From the NCBI GenBank assembly GCA_903958995.1, contig CAJBVG010000127.1:1-15001 (forward strand): a DNA stretch of 15,001 nucleotides, in the 5' to 3' direction. Source of the stretch: an uncultured bacterium (lineage in GTDB: Bacteria; Bacteroidota; Bacteroidia; Sphingobacteriales; Sphingobacteriaceae). The notes under the pieces are model-generated. The model ran no database searches, had not been told where the DNA came from, and saw only the letters and a list, made by a program, of their open reading frames with translations. The number at the start of each line of letters is the position of its first letter. Positions within the stretch are counted from its first letter, which is position 1. Positions 1 through 7,589 of this stretch are shown here, one piece after another. The position numbers and the translations under genes were made by a program.

Positions 1-1376
1 GAAGAAAATCCTAGCCAATCTCTACTTTGTAATTCAAACTTTGCTAATGATAATGTTCCAATATTTTTATACAAAGCCAATCCTGTTTTGTACACACTAG
101 CTCCTTGGAAATACCCTGAATTAGAAATCACTAAATCCAATAATCCATCACCATTATAATCGGTAAACGCTGGAGCCGAACCTTCTGCTACATCAATCAT
201 TTCAGACAACATAAACTCATCTGTTTGAAAATCGAATCGGTTAATATTGTTTGCCCCATTGTTCGTTAATAATTGAACATGGTTATGGTTCATCGTAGCA
301 TTCGAAATATTTGTTGATGCAATTAAATCTTTCAATCCATCATTATTTACATCAATCATATAGGCAGCAGGAAATACCTCGATATTAATTGGGTGATTTG
401 GTGGATATTGATAAATCGTTTGTGTCATTATTGGATTGAGGTTATCCGTTCCATTCACCACTAAGTACAAATTATTACAAGTTACATCACCAATAAGCAT
501 ATCATACTTACCATCGCCGTTAGCATCCATTACTGTTGTCGTAGATCCAGCATGTAATCCATCAGATGTACTATTAATTCTTTGGTTTAGACTTTCCATA
601 AACTCATCTGGAGTAACATTAGGAGTAAAGCGTCCGTTTGTTCCACAAATACCAACAGGGTAATTTAAATTGATATGACAATTGGTAAATGATTCTCTAA
701 ATTTTCCCCAACAAAATTTTCCGATAACAAAATCCATAGAGTCGGGTTTCGCATATCGTTCCATACTCATGTTTTTGTACCAGTAAATACTCTCACCAGA
801 AGAATCAATACTTTGGTAGTATGTTAATATATCAATATCTCCATCTTCATCTACATCAATAATTGCAGGAAAATCATTGCTTGCTATATATAACCTCGTA
901 ATTAAGGAAGTGTAATCGCAATTCACAAAGGGGAATGTGTCTTCAAAAATCAGTTCGTTAACTGTACTTTTGTTTTTATATACTCTAAAACCTCCAGGGA
1001 TAGCCGTAAAAAGATCTTCTTTACCATCACCATTGTAATCAGTCATGTACATCCACTCATACATCTTAGGAAAATACTTAATGTACTGTGGTGCATATTC
1101 GTATTTAATGTTATTTAAGGAGCCTATGTTAATATATGGACTTATTTTACTACCCTCACGGTCAAAAATGACCATGTCTTTCTTGCCATCTAAATTTAAA
1201 TCTACAGATGAAAATTGGGGAACATCGTGCCCTCCTGCGAAAGGCAATTGAAGGGTTTTGTTGTTTTCAATAACCTTTATAGTATCAATGCCTTTGTTGT
1301 AGGTTTCGAACTTGTATTGAGCATTTGCGGAAAGAATAAATAAACAAAGACTTGTAGATAGCAGTATTTTTTTCAT
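1..1376 (-). CDS. Secreted FG-GAP/VCBS repeat protein (C-terminus outside the window)
   Basis: The reading frame is open on the minus strand from the ATG at 1376-1374 to the window edge, giving about 458 residues. It starts with a Sec signal peptide (MKKILLST..., likely cut near SANAQ at residue 20). Six calcium-loop-like motifs of the FG-GAP/VCBS type follow: DLNLDGKKD near 59, DYNGDGKED 113, DVDEDGDID 174, DANGDGKYD 284, DVNNDGLKD 342 and DYNGDGLLD 406. Such repeats normally build a beta-propeller in secreted or surface proteins, and in Bacteroidota they often end with a type IX secretion sorting domain. That end lies outside the window, so secretion by this route is inference. Several cysteines (152, 222, 233, 244, 300) suggest disulfides outside the cytoplasm. 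Ligand and role are unknown. The start codon is 9 bp from that of the divergent gene at 1386. Confidence 0.88.
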   Translation of the reverse strand, partial: MKKILLSTSLCLFILSANAQYKFETYNKGIDTIKVIENNKTLQLPFAGGHDVPQFSSVDLNLDGKKDMVIFDREGSKISPYINIGSLNNIKYEYAPQYIKYFPKMYEWMYMTDYNGDGKEDLFTAIPGGFRVYKNKSTVNELIFEDTFPFVNCDYTSLITRLYIASNDFPAIIDVDEDGDIDILTYYQSIDSSGESIYWYKNMSMERYAKPDSMDFVIGKFCWGKFRESFTNCHINLNYPVGICGTNGRFTPNVTPDEFMESLNQRINSTSDGLHAGSTTTVMDANGDGKYDMLIGDVTCNNLYLVVNGTDNLNPIMTQTIYQYPPNHPINIEVFPAAYMIDVNNDGLKDLIASTNISNATMNHNHVQLLTNNGANNINRFDFQTDEFMLSEMIDVAEGSAPAFTDYNGDGLLDLVISNSGYFQGASVYKTGLALYKNIGTLSLAKFELQSRDWLGFS

Positions 1377-1385
1377 TTTTGTGAT

Positions 1386-1931
1386 ATGAATAGACGAATG
1401 AATCGAGTGATATTAACAATAATTATACCACTAATATATTCTTTTAATGCTGTTTCTCAGCAAAGAGAGTACACTTTTAGCTTATCTGAAATGTTCCCAA
1501 TCACTGATTTCAGATTAGATAACAGCAATGGTTATGTTATTCAAGCCATTACTAAGGATGATGCAGTAGATCAACAAATAGAAGGAATATACACCTTTGT
1601 AATAAATGGTTACATCGAAAATGTAAGCTTTAAAAATGGCCAAGCTCCATTAAGTAAGAACTTTAAGTCGTCGGAAATATTCTATATTAAACATGAGAAA
1701 AGTTCTGAAACGCTTCGTCATTTATACTACTCAGTAAGTTCATGGACAATCCCAATCCCGTTTTGGATGCTCATTATTATTCCAATATTGTTTATCGTAA
1801 TGGCGATGTTTATTAAAAGAATTTTGTTTTTACTATTGCTAATCGGATTCGTTTTGTTCTTTATTCTGCAAGGGATGGATGTAGGTGCTTTCATTAATTT
1901 ATTGAAAGAAACTATCGTGCATTTGATTTAG
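1386..1931 (+). CDS. Hypothetical exported protein with two C-terminal membrane segments
   Basis: I do not recognise this 181-residue protein. A hydrophobic N-terminal segment (residues about 8-20, followed by NAVSQ) looks like a signal peptide. Next comes a soluble region of about 95 residues (27-120), predicted to be outside the cytoplasmic membrane. Two closely spaced hydrophobic segments follow (about 123-143 and 146-163), separated by a basic KR, and then a short amphipathic tail. The shape resembles small envelope proteins with a periplasmic sensor-like domain and a membrane hairpin, but no family motif is visible. The start could be the ATG at 1386 or the in-frame ATG at 1398; both leave a good signal sequence. 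The stop overlaps the stop of tamL by 4 nt, tail to tail, leaving no room for a terminator between them. Confidence 0.65.
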   Translation: MNRRMNRVILTIIIPLIYSFNAVSQQREYTFSLSEMFPITDFRLDNSNGYVIQAITKDDAVDQQIEGIYTFVINGYIENVSFKNGQAPLSKNFKSSEIFYIKHEKSSETLRHLYYSVSSWTIPIPFWMLIIIPILFIVMAMFIKRILFLLLLIGFVLFFILQGMDVGAFINLLKETIVHLI

Positions 1932-4261
1932 AATGGATAACCAATACCAAAGTTGAAATTCCAGAAGTTATAATCATTGGTAGTTTTCCAACTACTATTT
2001 GAAATATTTTGAATGACCCATTGTTCATTTCCAATGAATCGTGGGTCTCTTAGTTTTAAGCCTACATCAAACCTAAAAAGTAAAAAACTATAATCCATTC
2101 GCATTCCGAATCCAGTACCAATAGCAAATTGTTGATGAAAGGTGTCCCAATAAAACTTCCCTTCTGTATTAGTATTGTCGGCTGAAATAGTCCACACGTT
2201 TCCCATATCTAAAAAAGTGGCACCTTTTAACTTTGAACCCAAGAAATTATCTGATATGTCAAATCGATATTCAATGTTCGCCTCAATTTTCATTTCTCCA
2301 GTTTGGTCTAAGTTTAAACTAGATGCTGCTAAATCGGAGAACTTACCCGGGCCAATTGAACGTGCTCTAAACGCTCGTATACTATTAGAACCTCCTGTAA
2401 AAAATTGACGTTCGAATGGTAATACTTTCGAATTCCAATAAGCAAAACCAACACCAATGTTAAATCGATAGACTAACATTGATTTGTTGTGAACGTAATT
2501 GAAATAGCGAATATCTAATTCCGGGCGCGTAAAATTATAGTAGGGGAGGTTGAAGTATTCATAATTTCCACTGCTATTTTTAACTTGTTTTAATAACAAA
2601 CTACTTGCGTAAAGTCCTGTTCCCATTACTTCTACATTGATTCGTAAGAAATAATAATCCTTTCGTAAATTGATAATTTGATTACTATAGGTAAGTGAAT
2701 ACGATAATCCTAAGGTAATGTGTGGATCAAAACTTTCTTTGATGTATTTATTATCAATATTATTTAATAAATCTAATGCTTCAGTAGATAAAGTTGATCT
2801 TACAAAATTGACACTTATTGGAGATAATGAATGGGTTAAAAATTGATTCTGTTTCCAATCATAAGTAAATGAACTCAGAAATGTTCGACGTAAATATTCT
2901 GGTCTGTTTTCGGTGATGTAATTTATGCCAATACGTGTTCTCGGACTAGCATAAACACCATAGTTTTTTTTCTCACGAAACAGTAAGAAGCCCGGAAAGG
3001 TAATACTAGCTGATGTGTTGGACTCTCTGCTGTTAAATATTAAACTTGTATTTTGAGTTTGGTCGATAAAGGCTTGCGTTTCGATACCGGCCTTAATCCT
3101 GAATTCAAAAATCTCTGCACCTCTAAAAATATTTTTATTTGTATAGATGAAATTGGCTGAAGAGCCTAAGTTTGCCGATGCAACGTATCCTTCTATTTCT
3201 GTTTGTGCACCTTGTTTTTTACCTGCCGATATTGAAATTGTACTATTCAGTTTTGTACTGTCGACACTATCCACAGCAAAGTCTATATTGACGAATTTAA
3301 ATACACGCAAATCACCTAATCGATTATAGGTTAATTCTAAATCGTCATCTCGGTATTGCTCTGCGTGCTCTAAAAATATTAGGCGTTTTATTATTTTGGG
3401 TTTTATTAATTTTTTAGGATCGGAGATGTTGATGTAATCTTCTTTTTCTTCTTTTTTGCTCCTAAATGCCTTATATGTCTCATCACTGCTAATGTTTACG
3501 TTTACCTTATTGATGGTATAAGATTGATGTGATTTTTTACCATCAGGATTTTCAATAACAAGCTTAATATCAATTTTATTGCCATGTATACTACTGTCAA
3601 TATCAAAATGAACATACTCTCTATTGAAAAAATAATAGCCAAAGTTTTTAATGTCTTTTGTAATACGTTCACGCTCTTCCGAAATTTTATCTTGATCAAA
3701 TGGCTCATCAATGGCGATTCGCGAATCTTTTAGATTCATGAAATAGATTGAACGTAAAATAGTATCCTTGATTTTAAATTGAATATTACGAATGGTATAT
3801 ACTTCACCTTTATCAATTGTATAAGTAGTTCTTGCTTTTTTCTTTTTGATAATAGTAGAGTCGTTCGTTTTGGCATCAAAGTATCCTTTATTGAAAAGAT
3901 ACAGTTGCATTTGCTGAGCAGAAAAATTTGCTAAAGAAGTATCATAAACCACAGGAGCCTCACCAAACGTATTTCTTAAGCCACGTACAATACGGTTATC
4001 ATGTTTCCAATTCAAAAAATTATAAACACCTAAATTAGGTTTGATAAAGCCAATGCCTAAGAATTTTTTGTTGGGTTTCTGACGAATATAGTTTTCTAGA
4101 TTTTCTTTCTCAAGCCCTTTTACGCCAACAACTTTTACTTTATGCACCAATGCTTCATTCTTAGAAAGTTTTCTGGTACTGGAGCACGAGGTAAGGAAGA
4201 TAACCGAGGAAATGATTATTATTGTGGTAGTATATCGAATAACAGATGATTTCAAAATCAC
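1928..4261 (-). CDS. tamL: TamL-type Omp85 outer-membrane lipoprotein (BamA/TamA family)
   Basis: This 777-residue protein begins with a lipoprotein signal peptide whose lipobox is LTSC (lipidated Cys26). The N-terminal part has POTRA-like stretches (roughly 38-110, 150-230 and 243-325). A C-terminal beta-barrel of about 430 residues ends in the aromatic GYPF typical of outer-membrane proteins. The Omp85 loop-6 motif appears at 628-631 as IRAF, inside SNSIRAFRARSIGPG. A lipidated TamA-like protein of this kind is the Bacteroidota TamL, thought to work with TamB in outer-membrane assembly and lipid transport. No tamB is adjacent here. The start is GTG at 4261: no in-frame ATG lies upstream before a stop, and the only other early choice is TTG at 4255. 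Either start overlaps the 5' end of the divergent methyltransferase gene. Confidence 0.85.
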   Translation of the reverse strand: MILKSSVIRYTTTIIIISSVIFLTSCSSTRKLSKNEALVHKVKVVGVKGLEKENLENYIRQKPNKKFLGIGFIKPNLGVYNFLNWKHDNRIVRGLRNTFGEAPVVYDTSLANFSAQQMQLYLFNKGYFDAKTNDSTIIKKKKARTTYTIDKGEVYTIRNIQFKIKDTILRSIYFMNLKDSRIAIDEPFDQDKISEERERITKDIKNFGYYFFNREYVHFDIDSSIHGNKIDIKLVIENPDGKKSHQSYTINKVNVNISSDETYKAFRSKKEEKEDYINISDPKKLIKPKIIKRLIFLEHAEQYRDDDLELTYNRLGDLRVFKFVNIDFAVDSVDSTKLNSTISISAGKKQGAQTEIEGYVASANLGSSANFIYTNKNIFRGAEIFEFRIKAGIETQAFIDQTQNTSLIFNSRESNTSASITFPGFLLFREKKNYGVYASPRTRIGINYITENRPEYLRRTFLSSFTYDWKQNQFLTHSLSPISVNFVRSTLSTEALDLLNNIDNKYIKESFDPHITLGLSYSLTYSNQIINLRKDYYFLRINVEVMGTGLYASSLLLKQVKNSSGNYEYFNLPYYNFTRPELDIRYFNYVHNKSMLVYRFNIGVGFAYWNSKVLPFERQFFTGGSNSIRAFRARSIGPGKFSDLAASSLNLDQTGEMKIEANIEYRFDISDNFLGSKLKGATFLDMGNVWTISADNTNTEGKFYWDTFHQQFAIGTGFGMRMDYSFLLFRFDVGLKLRDPRFIGNEQWVIQNISNSSWKTTNDYNFWNFNFGIGYPF

Positions 4262-5016
4262 AAATAAGCTATATTAAATCGTTACAACAAAAGAAGTTTC
4301 GCAAAGAACACCAACAATTTATCATTGAAGGTGATAAAATTTGCGATGAATTTCTTTCTTCCGAGTATGTAGTACACAGTATTTATGTACTTGAACATAA
4401 ACGTGAAAAGTACGAACTTCTTTCCTCAAAATTATCGAAAAAAACGGAAATCGTTGTAATTCGCGAGGAAGACATGGGAAAACTCAGCAATATGAGTAGT
4501 GCTCCTGAAGTATTAGCAGTTGTTGAAATGCCTGCGGAACCCCCAATCGATGCTATCTATGATGCCTATTTAGCTAAGCATTTAGTACTTGTTTTAGATG
4601 GTGTTAAAGATCCAGGGAATATGGGAACAATTATTCGTATTGCCGATTGGTTTGGTATCGAACATATCATCTGCTCAGAAGATTGCGTAGAGATTTATAA
4701 TCCCAAAGTTATTCAATCCACAATGGGATCTATTTTACGAGTGAACATACATACGAAATTGTTGAGTGATTGGTTAGCTGAACATTCATCAACTAACATT
4801 TACGGTGCACTTTTAGAAGGCGAAAATATATATACTTTAGAAGGCAAAATGAATGGGGTATTAGTTATGGGAAGTGAATCTCCTGGCATTAGTGCTGAAG
4901 TTTTACCCTTGATTAACAAGCCGATAACTATTCCAGCCTTCGGCAATGCTGAGTCATTGAATGTGGCTATTGCCACAGGTATTCTATGTTCTGAAGCAAA
5001 ACGACGCGATTTTTAA
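4246..5016 (+). CDS. TrmH/SpoU-family RNA 2'-O-ribose methyltransferase
   Basis: This 256-residue SPOUT enzyme transfers a methyl group from S-adenosylmethionine to a ribose 2'-OH in rRNA or tRNA. The N-terminal domain (1-100) has the family's substrate-binding opening (KKFRKEHQQFIIEGDKI). The three SpoU motifs are present: NMGTIIRIAD (125-134), GSESPGIS (209-216) and IPAFGNAESLNVAIATGI (229-246), which form the knotted cofactor site. Length fits single-domain RlmB/TsnR-like enzymes. The exact target nucleotide cannot be read from the sequence. The ATG at 4246 is chosen because MISKSQISYIKSLQQKK matches the usual start of Bacteroidota homologues as I know them. The gene is divergent from tamL, and their starts overlap by 16 nt. 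About 65 bp separate it from tRNA-Cys, which has its own promoter. Confidence 0.88.
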   Translation: MISKSQISYIKSLQQKKFRKEHQQFIIEGDKICDEFLSSEYVVHSIYVLEHKREKYELLSSKLSKKTEIVVIREEDMGKLSNMSSAPEVLAVVEMPAEPPIDAIYDAYLAKHLVLVLDGVKDPGNMGTIIRIADWFGIEHIICSEDCVEIYNPKVIQSTMGSILRVNIHTKLLSDWLAEHSSTNIYGALLEGENIYTLEGKMNGVLVMGSESPGISAEVLPLINKPITIPAFGNAESLNVAIATGILCSEAKRRDF

Positions 5017-5035
5017 GCAATTTTTAGATTTTCGC

Positions 5036-5065
5036 TTGTGCTAAAAGTTTATTTTAGTACATTTG
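5036..5065 (+). promoter_or_regulatory. Bacteroidota-type promoter for tRNA-Cys and the 46-aa gene
   Basis: A perfect -7 box TACATTTG (consensus TAnnTTTG) lies at 5058-5065. A TTG -33 element at 5036-5038 sits 19 bp upstream, which is the spacing expected for the primary sigma factor of Bacteroidota. Transcription should begin around 5070-5073, about 10 nt before the tRNA. No second such box lies between the tRNA and the small gene at 5189, so this promoter probably serves both. Confidence 0.75.
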
Positions 5066-5081
5066 CAGACTCTAAAAAGAG

Positions 5082-5152
5082 GGTCGAGTGGCCGAGTGGC
5101 TAGGCAGAGGTCTGCAAAACCTTCTACAGCGGTTCGAATCCGCTCTCGACCT
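5082..5152 (+). tRNA. tRNA-Cys (anticodon GCA)
   Basis: The 71-nt sequence folds as a full cloverleaf. The acceptor stem is GGTCGAG (5082-5088) paired with CTCGACC (5145-5151), seven perfect pairs. The D arm has GCC/GGC and a GG-containing loop. The anticodon stem is 5107-5111 with 5119-5123, and its loop CTGCAAA carries anticodon GCA at 5114-5116. The T arm is AGCGG/CCGCT with loop TTCGAAT. The discriminator base is T at 5152; U73 is the identity base of tRNA-Cys. The 3' CCA is not encoded and must be added after transcription. It lies 36 nt upstream of a small basic protein gene and probably shares its transcript. Confidence 0.97.
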
Positions 5153-5188
5153 CAAAAAAAATATAGATAGAATAAAAATTTTAAGAAA

Positions 5189-5329
5189 ATGGCAGTTACA
5201 AGACTTAAAAGAAAAGACAGAATGAATAAAACTGTTTCTAGATTGAAAAAACAACGCTTGAAAATGGCGACTGATAAATCAATTAAGAAGCCAGTAGCTC
5301 GTCCGTCAACTGAAGAAACAGCAGCGTAA
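5189..5329 (+). CDS. Small highly basic protein, 46 aa, linked to tRNA-Cys
   Basis: The ATG at 5189 opens a 46-codon frame that begins MAVTRLKRKDRMNKTVSRLK and ends KKPVARPSTEETAA. Residues 5-37 are about 40 percent Lys/Arg and look helical, while the tail is short and acidic. There is no signal peptide and no membrane segment. The composition suggests binding to RNA, perhaps the ribosome. I know of similar short basic proteins in other Bacteroidota genomes but cannot name the family with confidence. A Bacteroidota-specific ribosomal protein called bL38 has been reported, and I cannot recall its sequence well enough to say whether this is it. The start is preceded by an A-rich leader without a Shine-Dalgarno sequence, as usual in this phylum. 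The promoter upstream of the tRNA and the terminator 28 nt after the stop support a real gene. Confidence 0.75.
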   Translation: MAVTRLKRKDRMNKTVSRLKKQRLKMATDKSIKKPVARPSTEETAA

Positions 5330-5356
5330 TTGCTGATTTCTTTTCAGAAAGATATT

Positions 5357-5384
5357 AATCCTGAGTTTTCACTCGGGATTTTTG
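5357..5384 (+). terminator. Intrinsic terminator after the tRNA-Cys/46-aa unit
   Basis: Arms AATCCTGAGT (5357-5366) and ACTCGGGATT (5371-5380) pair over 10 bp, with one G-T wobble, around the loop TTTC. A run of five T (5379-5383) follows on the plus strand. On the minus strand the downstream run is poor, so it chiefly serves the plus-strand unit, though it could also slow transcription leaving pyrD. Confidence 0.8.
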
Positions 5385-5394
5385 GTTTAGTAAA

Positions 5395-5506
5395 AGTTAA
5401 TTGGTTATTAGGTTATTGGGTTATTAAGTCTATTGTCCAATTAGCACATTAGCACATTAACCAATTAGCACATTGTCTAATTAGCACATTAACCAATTAG
5501 CACATT
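5395..5506. repeat. 8-bp-periodic tandem array overlapping the end of pyrD
   Basis: Fourteen consecutive 8-nt units can be laid end to end without a break. On the plus strand the right half alternates AGCACATT (at 5443, 5451, 5467, 5483 and 5499) with variants of AACCAATT or GTCTAATT. The left half has three GGTTATTx units (5403, 5411, 5419). Nearly every unit ends in ATT or ATTx. The 12-mer AATTAGCACATT occurs four times (5439, 5463, 5479, 5495). The last units encode the C-terminal residues NVLIG and the stop codon of pyrD. The left end (TAATTGGTT at 5398) is the inverse complement of AACCAATTA further right, so a large stem is possible. Confidence 0.85.
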
Positions 5507-6520
5507 ATTAATCCGCTTCACCAATCCCGGTCCTTCATAAATAAACCCTGTATAAAGCTGAATAAGGCTTGCTCCTGCGTTTAGTTTCTCGATTGCATCA
5601 CTTTCGCTATGAATACCACCAACCCCAATGATAGGGAAGCTATGATTTGATTTTTCGGCTAAATAGCGAATTACTTCTGTAGAACGTTTCGTTAATGGCT
5701 TACCACTTAATCCACCAGCACCAATCGATTCTACTTTCGCAACATCCGATTGTAGTCCATCTCTCGATATCGTAGTATTGGTAGCAATTACACCTGCAAT
5801 TTTAGTGTCGTTTACAATTTCAATGATATCATCTAATTGCTCGTCGGTTAAATCCGGTGCAATTTTTAATAAGATAGGTTTCTGAGTAGGTTTGCTCGTG
5901 TTTAATATCTGAAGGTGATTTAGCAAAGCTTTTAAAGGTTCCTTCTCTTGCAATGCTCGTAAATTGGGAGTGTTTGGAGAACTTACATTCACCACGAAGT
6001 AGTCTACATAATTGAATAGTCCTTCGAAGCATTTCTCATAATCGCTTATTGCTTCTTCATTCGGGGTTACTTTGTTTTTGCCAATATTTCCACCAATAAT
6101 AATATTGCTTGGTCTGTTTTTTAAACGTTCAATGGCGCCATCTAAGCCCATGTTATTAAATCCCATGCGGTTAATCAATCCAGCATCAATTGGTAAACGA
6201 AACATACGTGGTTTCGGATTACCATCTTGTGCTAATGGAGTAATGGTTCCAATTTCGATGAAGCCAAATCCGAAGTTCGAAAGCTCTCTGTACAATTTAG
6301 CATCCTTATCAAAGCCCGCAGCTAAGCCTACAGGGTTTGGGAATTTTATACCAAAAACAGTACGTTCTAATCGGCTATCTTTTTTCACAAACATCCAACG
6401 CATAATAGATTTCATGCCTGGTATAGATTGTGAAAATTTAATTAATTGAAAAACGAGATGATGGACTTTTTCCGGATCAATTAGAAAAAATAATGGTCGA
6501 AGTAGGTTTTTATAAAGCAT
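5489..6520 (-). CDS. pyrD: Dihydroorotate dehydrogenase (quinone), class 2
   Basis: PyrD oxidises dihydroorotate to orotate in de novo pyrimidine synthesis and passes electrons through FMN to membrane quinone. The 343 residues match class 2 enzymes: an N-terminal membrane-associating helix region (MLYKNLLRPLFFLIDPEKVH), then GLAAGFDKDAKL (65-76) and GNPKPRMFRLP (100-110). NRMGFNNMG (117-125) and NVSSPNTPNLR (178-188) follow; the second is where class 2 enzymes carry the catalytic serine. LLKIAPDL, ATNTT, GGLSGKPL and the phosphate-binding GVGGIHSESDA complete the set. The start overlaps the end of mnmD by 11 nt, so translation is probably coupled. The last residues (NVLIG) and the stop are encoded by the 8-bp-periodic array, so the extreme C-terminus is probably unlike that of relatives. 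Confidence 0.96.
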   Translation of the reverse strand: MLYKNLLRPLFFLIDPEKVHHLVFQLIKFSQSIPGMKSIMRWMFVKKDSRLERTVFGIKFPNPVGLAAGFDKDAKLYRELSNFGFGFIEIGTITPLAQDGNPKPRMFRLPIDAGLINRMGFNNMGLDGAIERLKNRPSNIIIGGNIGKNKVTPNEEAISDYEKCFEGLFNYVDYFVVNVSSPNTPNLRALQEKEPLKALLNHLQILNTSKPTQKPILLKIAPDLTDEQLDDIIEIVNDTKIAGVIATNTTISRDGLQSDVAKVESIGAGGLSGKPLTKRSTEVIRYLAEKSNHSFPIIGVGGIHSESDAIEKLNAGASLIQLYTGFIYEGPGLVKRINNVLIG

Positions 6521-7208
6521 TGTTTTTGTTCAAAAGGGCTCTCATCATTTCACGTTTACCGGCTGCACCTGCAGGGCGTTGAATATCGAAGCCTAAACTT
6601 CGTAATGCCCGTTTCAGTTCACCAGTTACGCTATAGGTTACAAATATACCTTTATCTTTTAAAAACTTACAGGCTTGTGTAATGGTTTCTAAACTCCACA
6701 TTTCTGGTTGATAATTTCTCGCAAAAGCATCGAAATAAATAATATCGAATTTCTCTTCTGTTTCGAATTCTAGGATAGGTTTACCATGTATTCTTAGCGA
6801 GCAAGATGAGGTAATTTCTTGACTATTTGAAAACGATTCGTTGTATTTATTGAGGAATGAATCCCAACTATTTTTATTTTCTAAATACTCTTGGTAACCT
6901 GTGTTTTCTATGATTTCAGCAGGGAGGGGGAAGGCTTCTATGCCTGTGTATTGTAGATTAATTTGGTGTTGTTCTGCATAATCAGAACTTAAAAGGAAGT
7001 TCAAGCCCGTACCAAAACCAACTTCTAAAATACTGATGTTTTTATTTAGTGAATTCTGTGTAAAATACGCTAATCCACCTTTTACAAATACATGTAAAGA
7101 TTCTTGAAGTGCTCCATTAATGGAATGATAATTTTCGCCAACACTAGGATTGTAAATAGTTTTTGAGCCGTCGGCAGTTTGGATAAATGATAAAGAGGGT
7201 TCAGTCAT
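6510..7208 (-). CDS. mnmD: MnmD-type tRNA (mnm5s2U34) methyltransferase, DUF752
   Basis: This SAM-dependent enzyme performs the last methylation that turns 5-aminomethyl-2-thiouridine into mnm5s2U at the wobble position of several tRNAs. The 232 residues cover only the methyltransferase half of the bifunctional E. coli MnmC; the FAD-dependent oxidase domain is absent, as in stand-alone MnmD proteins. Diagnostic parts are NPSVGENYHSINGALQES (20-37), the SAM motif EVGFGTGLN (62-70), YFDAFARNYQPEMW (158-171) with the FDAF active-site region, TYSVTG (191-196) and the C-terminal GAAGKREMM (214-222). The ATG at 7208 shares its A with the stop of the rhodanese gene (TAATG), and the 3' end overlaps pyrD by 11 nt, so the gene is an inner member of an operon. 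Confidence 0.9.
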   Translation of the reverse strand: MTEPSLSFIQTADGSKTIYNPSVGENYHSINGALQESLHVFVKGGLAYFTQNSLNKNISILEVGFGTGLNFLLSSDYAEQHQINLQYTGIEAFPLPAEIIENTGYQEYLENKNSWDSFLNKYNESFSNSQEITSSCSLRIHGKPILEFETEEKFDIIYFDAFARNYQPEMWSLETITQACKFLKDKGIFVTYSVTGELKRALRSLGFDIQRPAGAAGKREMMRALLNKNNAL

Positions 7209-7585
7209 TACTTCACACTCTTCATCCCCACTTTTATTAAATCGGAATAACCACCATCTAAGTCGAACACATGCTTAAACCCTTTTTTACGTAGAAGGTT
7301 AGCTGCTTTAGTACTCCTAACACCAATGGCGCAATATAAAAATACAGTTTGCTCTTTATCGAGTTTATCAATTTCAGCTTCAAAAGCACTTGCTGAGAAG
7401 TCAAGGTTTCTAGCATTTTCGATGTGACCTTCTGCGAATTCGCTAGGTGTGCGAACATCTAATAATACCCCTCGATATTTAAAATAGCTTGCTTTAAATT
7501 CTATTGAATTTACTTTCAGGGCAGATTGACTAAAGGCCAGACTGCTCAGTAAAATGAATAGAGAAATAAAGAATTTATTTTTCAT
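7208..7585 (-). CDS. Exported single-domain rhodanese-like protein
   Basis: This single rhodanese domain follows a Sec signal peptide (MKNKFFISLF..., ending SLAFSQ at residue 20). Counting from the start chosen here (125 residues), the family's LLDVRTPSEFAEGHIENA lies at 41-58. The active-site loop is CAIGVRS with catalytic Cys85 intact, so persulfide transfer is possible. The export signal places it in the periplasm or envelope, where the sulfur donor and acceptor are unknown. An in-frame ATG at 7603 would add six residues (MICDNQ) and overlap the upstream gene by 14 nt. I prefer 7585 because it gives a standard signal peptide and lies 4 nt after the upstream stop. The stop overlaps the mnmD start as TAATG. 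Confidence 0.88.
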   Translation of the reverse strand: MKNKFFISLFILLSSLAFSQSALKVNSIEFKASYFKYRGVLLDVRTPSEFAEGHIENARNLDFSASAFEAEIDKLDKEQTVFLYCAIGVRSTKAANLLRKKGFKHVFDLDGGYSDLIKVGMKSVK

Positions 7586-7589
7586 TTGA

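Noticed and set aside
436..1251. Short plus-strand frames of 75 and 68 codons
   Set aside because: They lie antisense to the long FG-GAP frame, which has a signal peptide and six repeat motifs.
5072..5254. Minus-strand 60-codon frame across the tRNA
   Set aside because: It runs antisense through a clear tRNA-Cys and the 46-aa gene; it is a shadow frame.
5189..5329. Toxin or antitoxin
   Set aside because: There is no partner gene and no recognisable TA motif. The basic composition and the tRNA linkage fit an RNA-binding or ribosomal role better.
5439..5506. Repeated AATTAGCACATT units resembling a tiny CRISPR array
   Set aside because: Units are 8-16 bp with no unique spacers of constant length, no palindromic 25-40 bp repeat, and no cas genes in the window.
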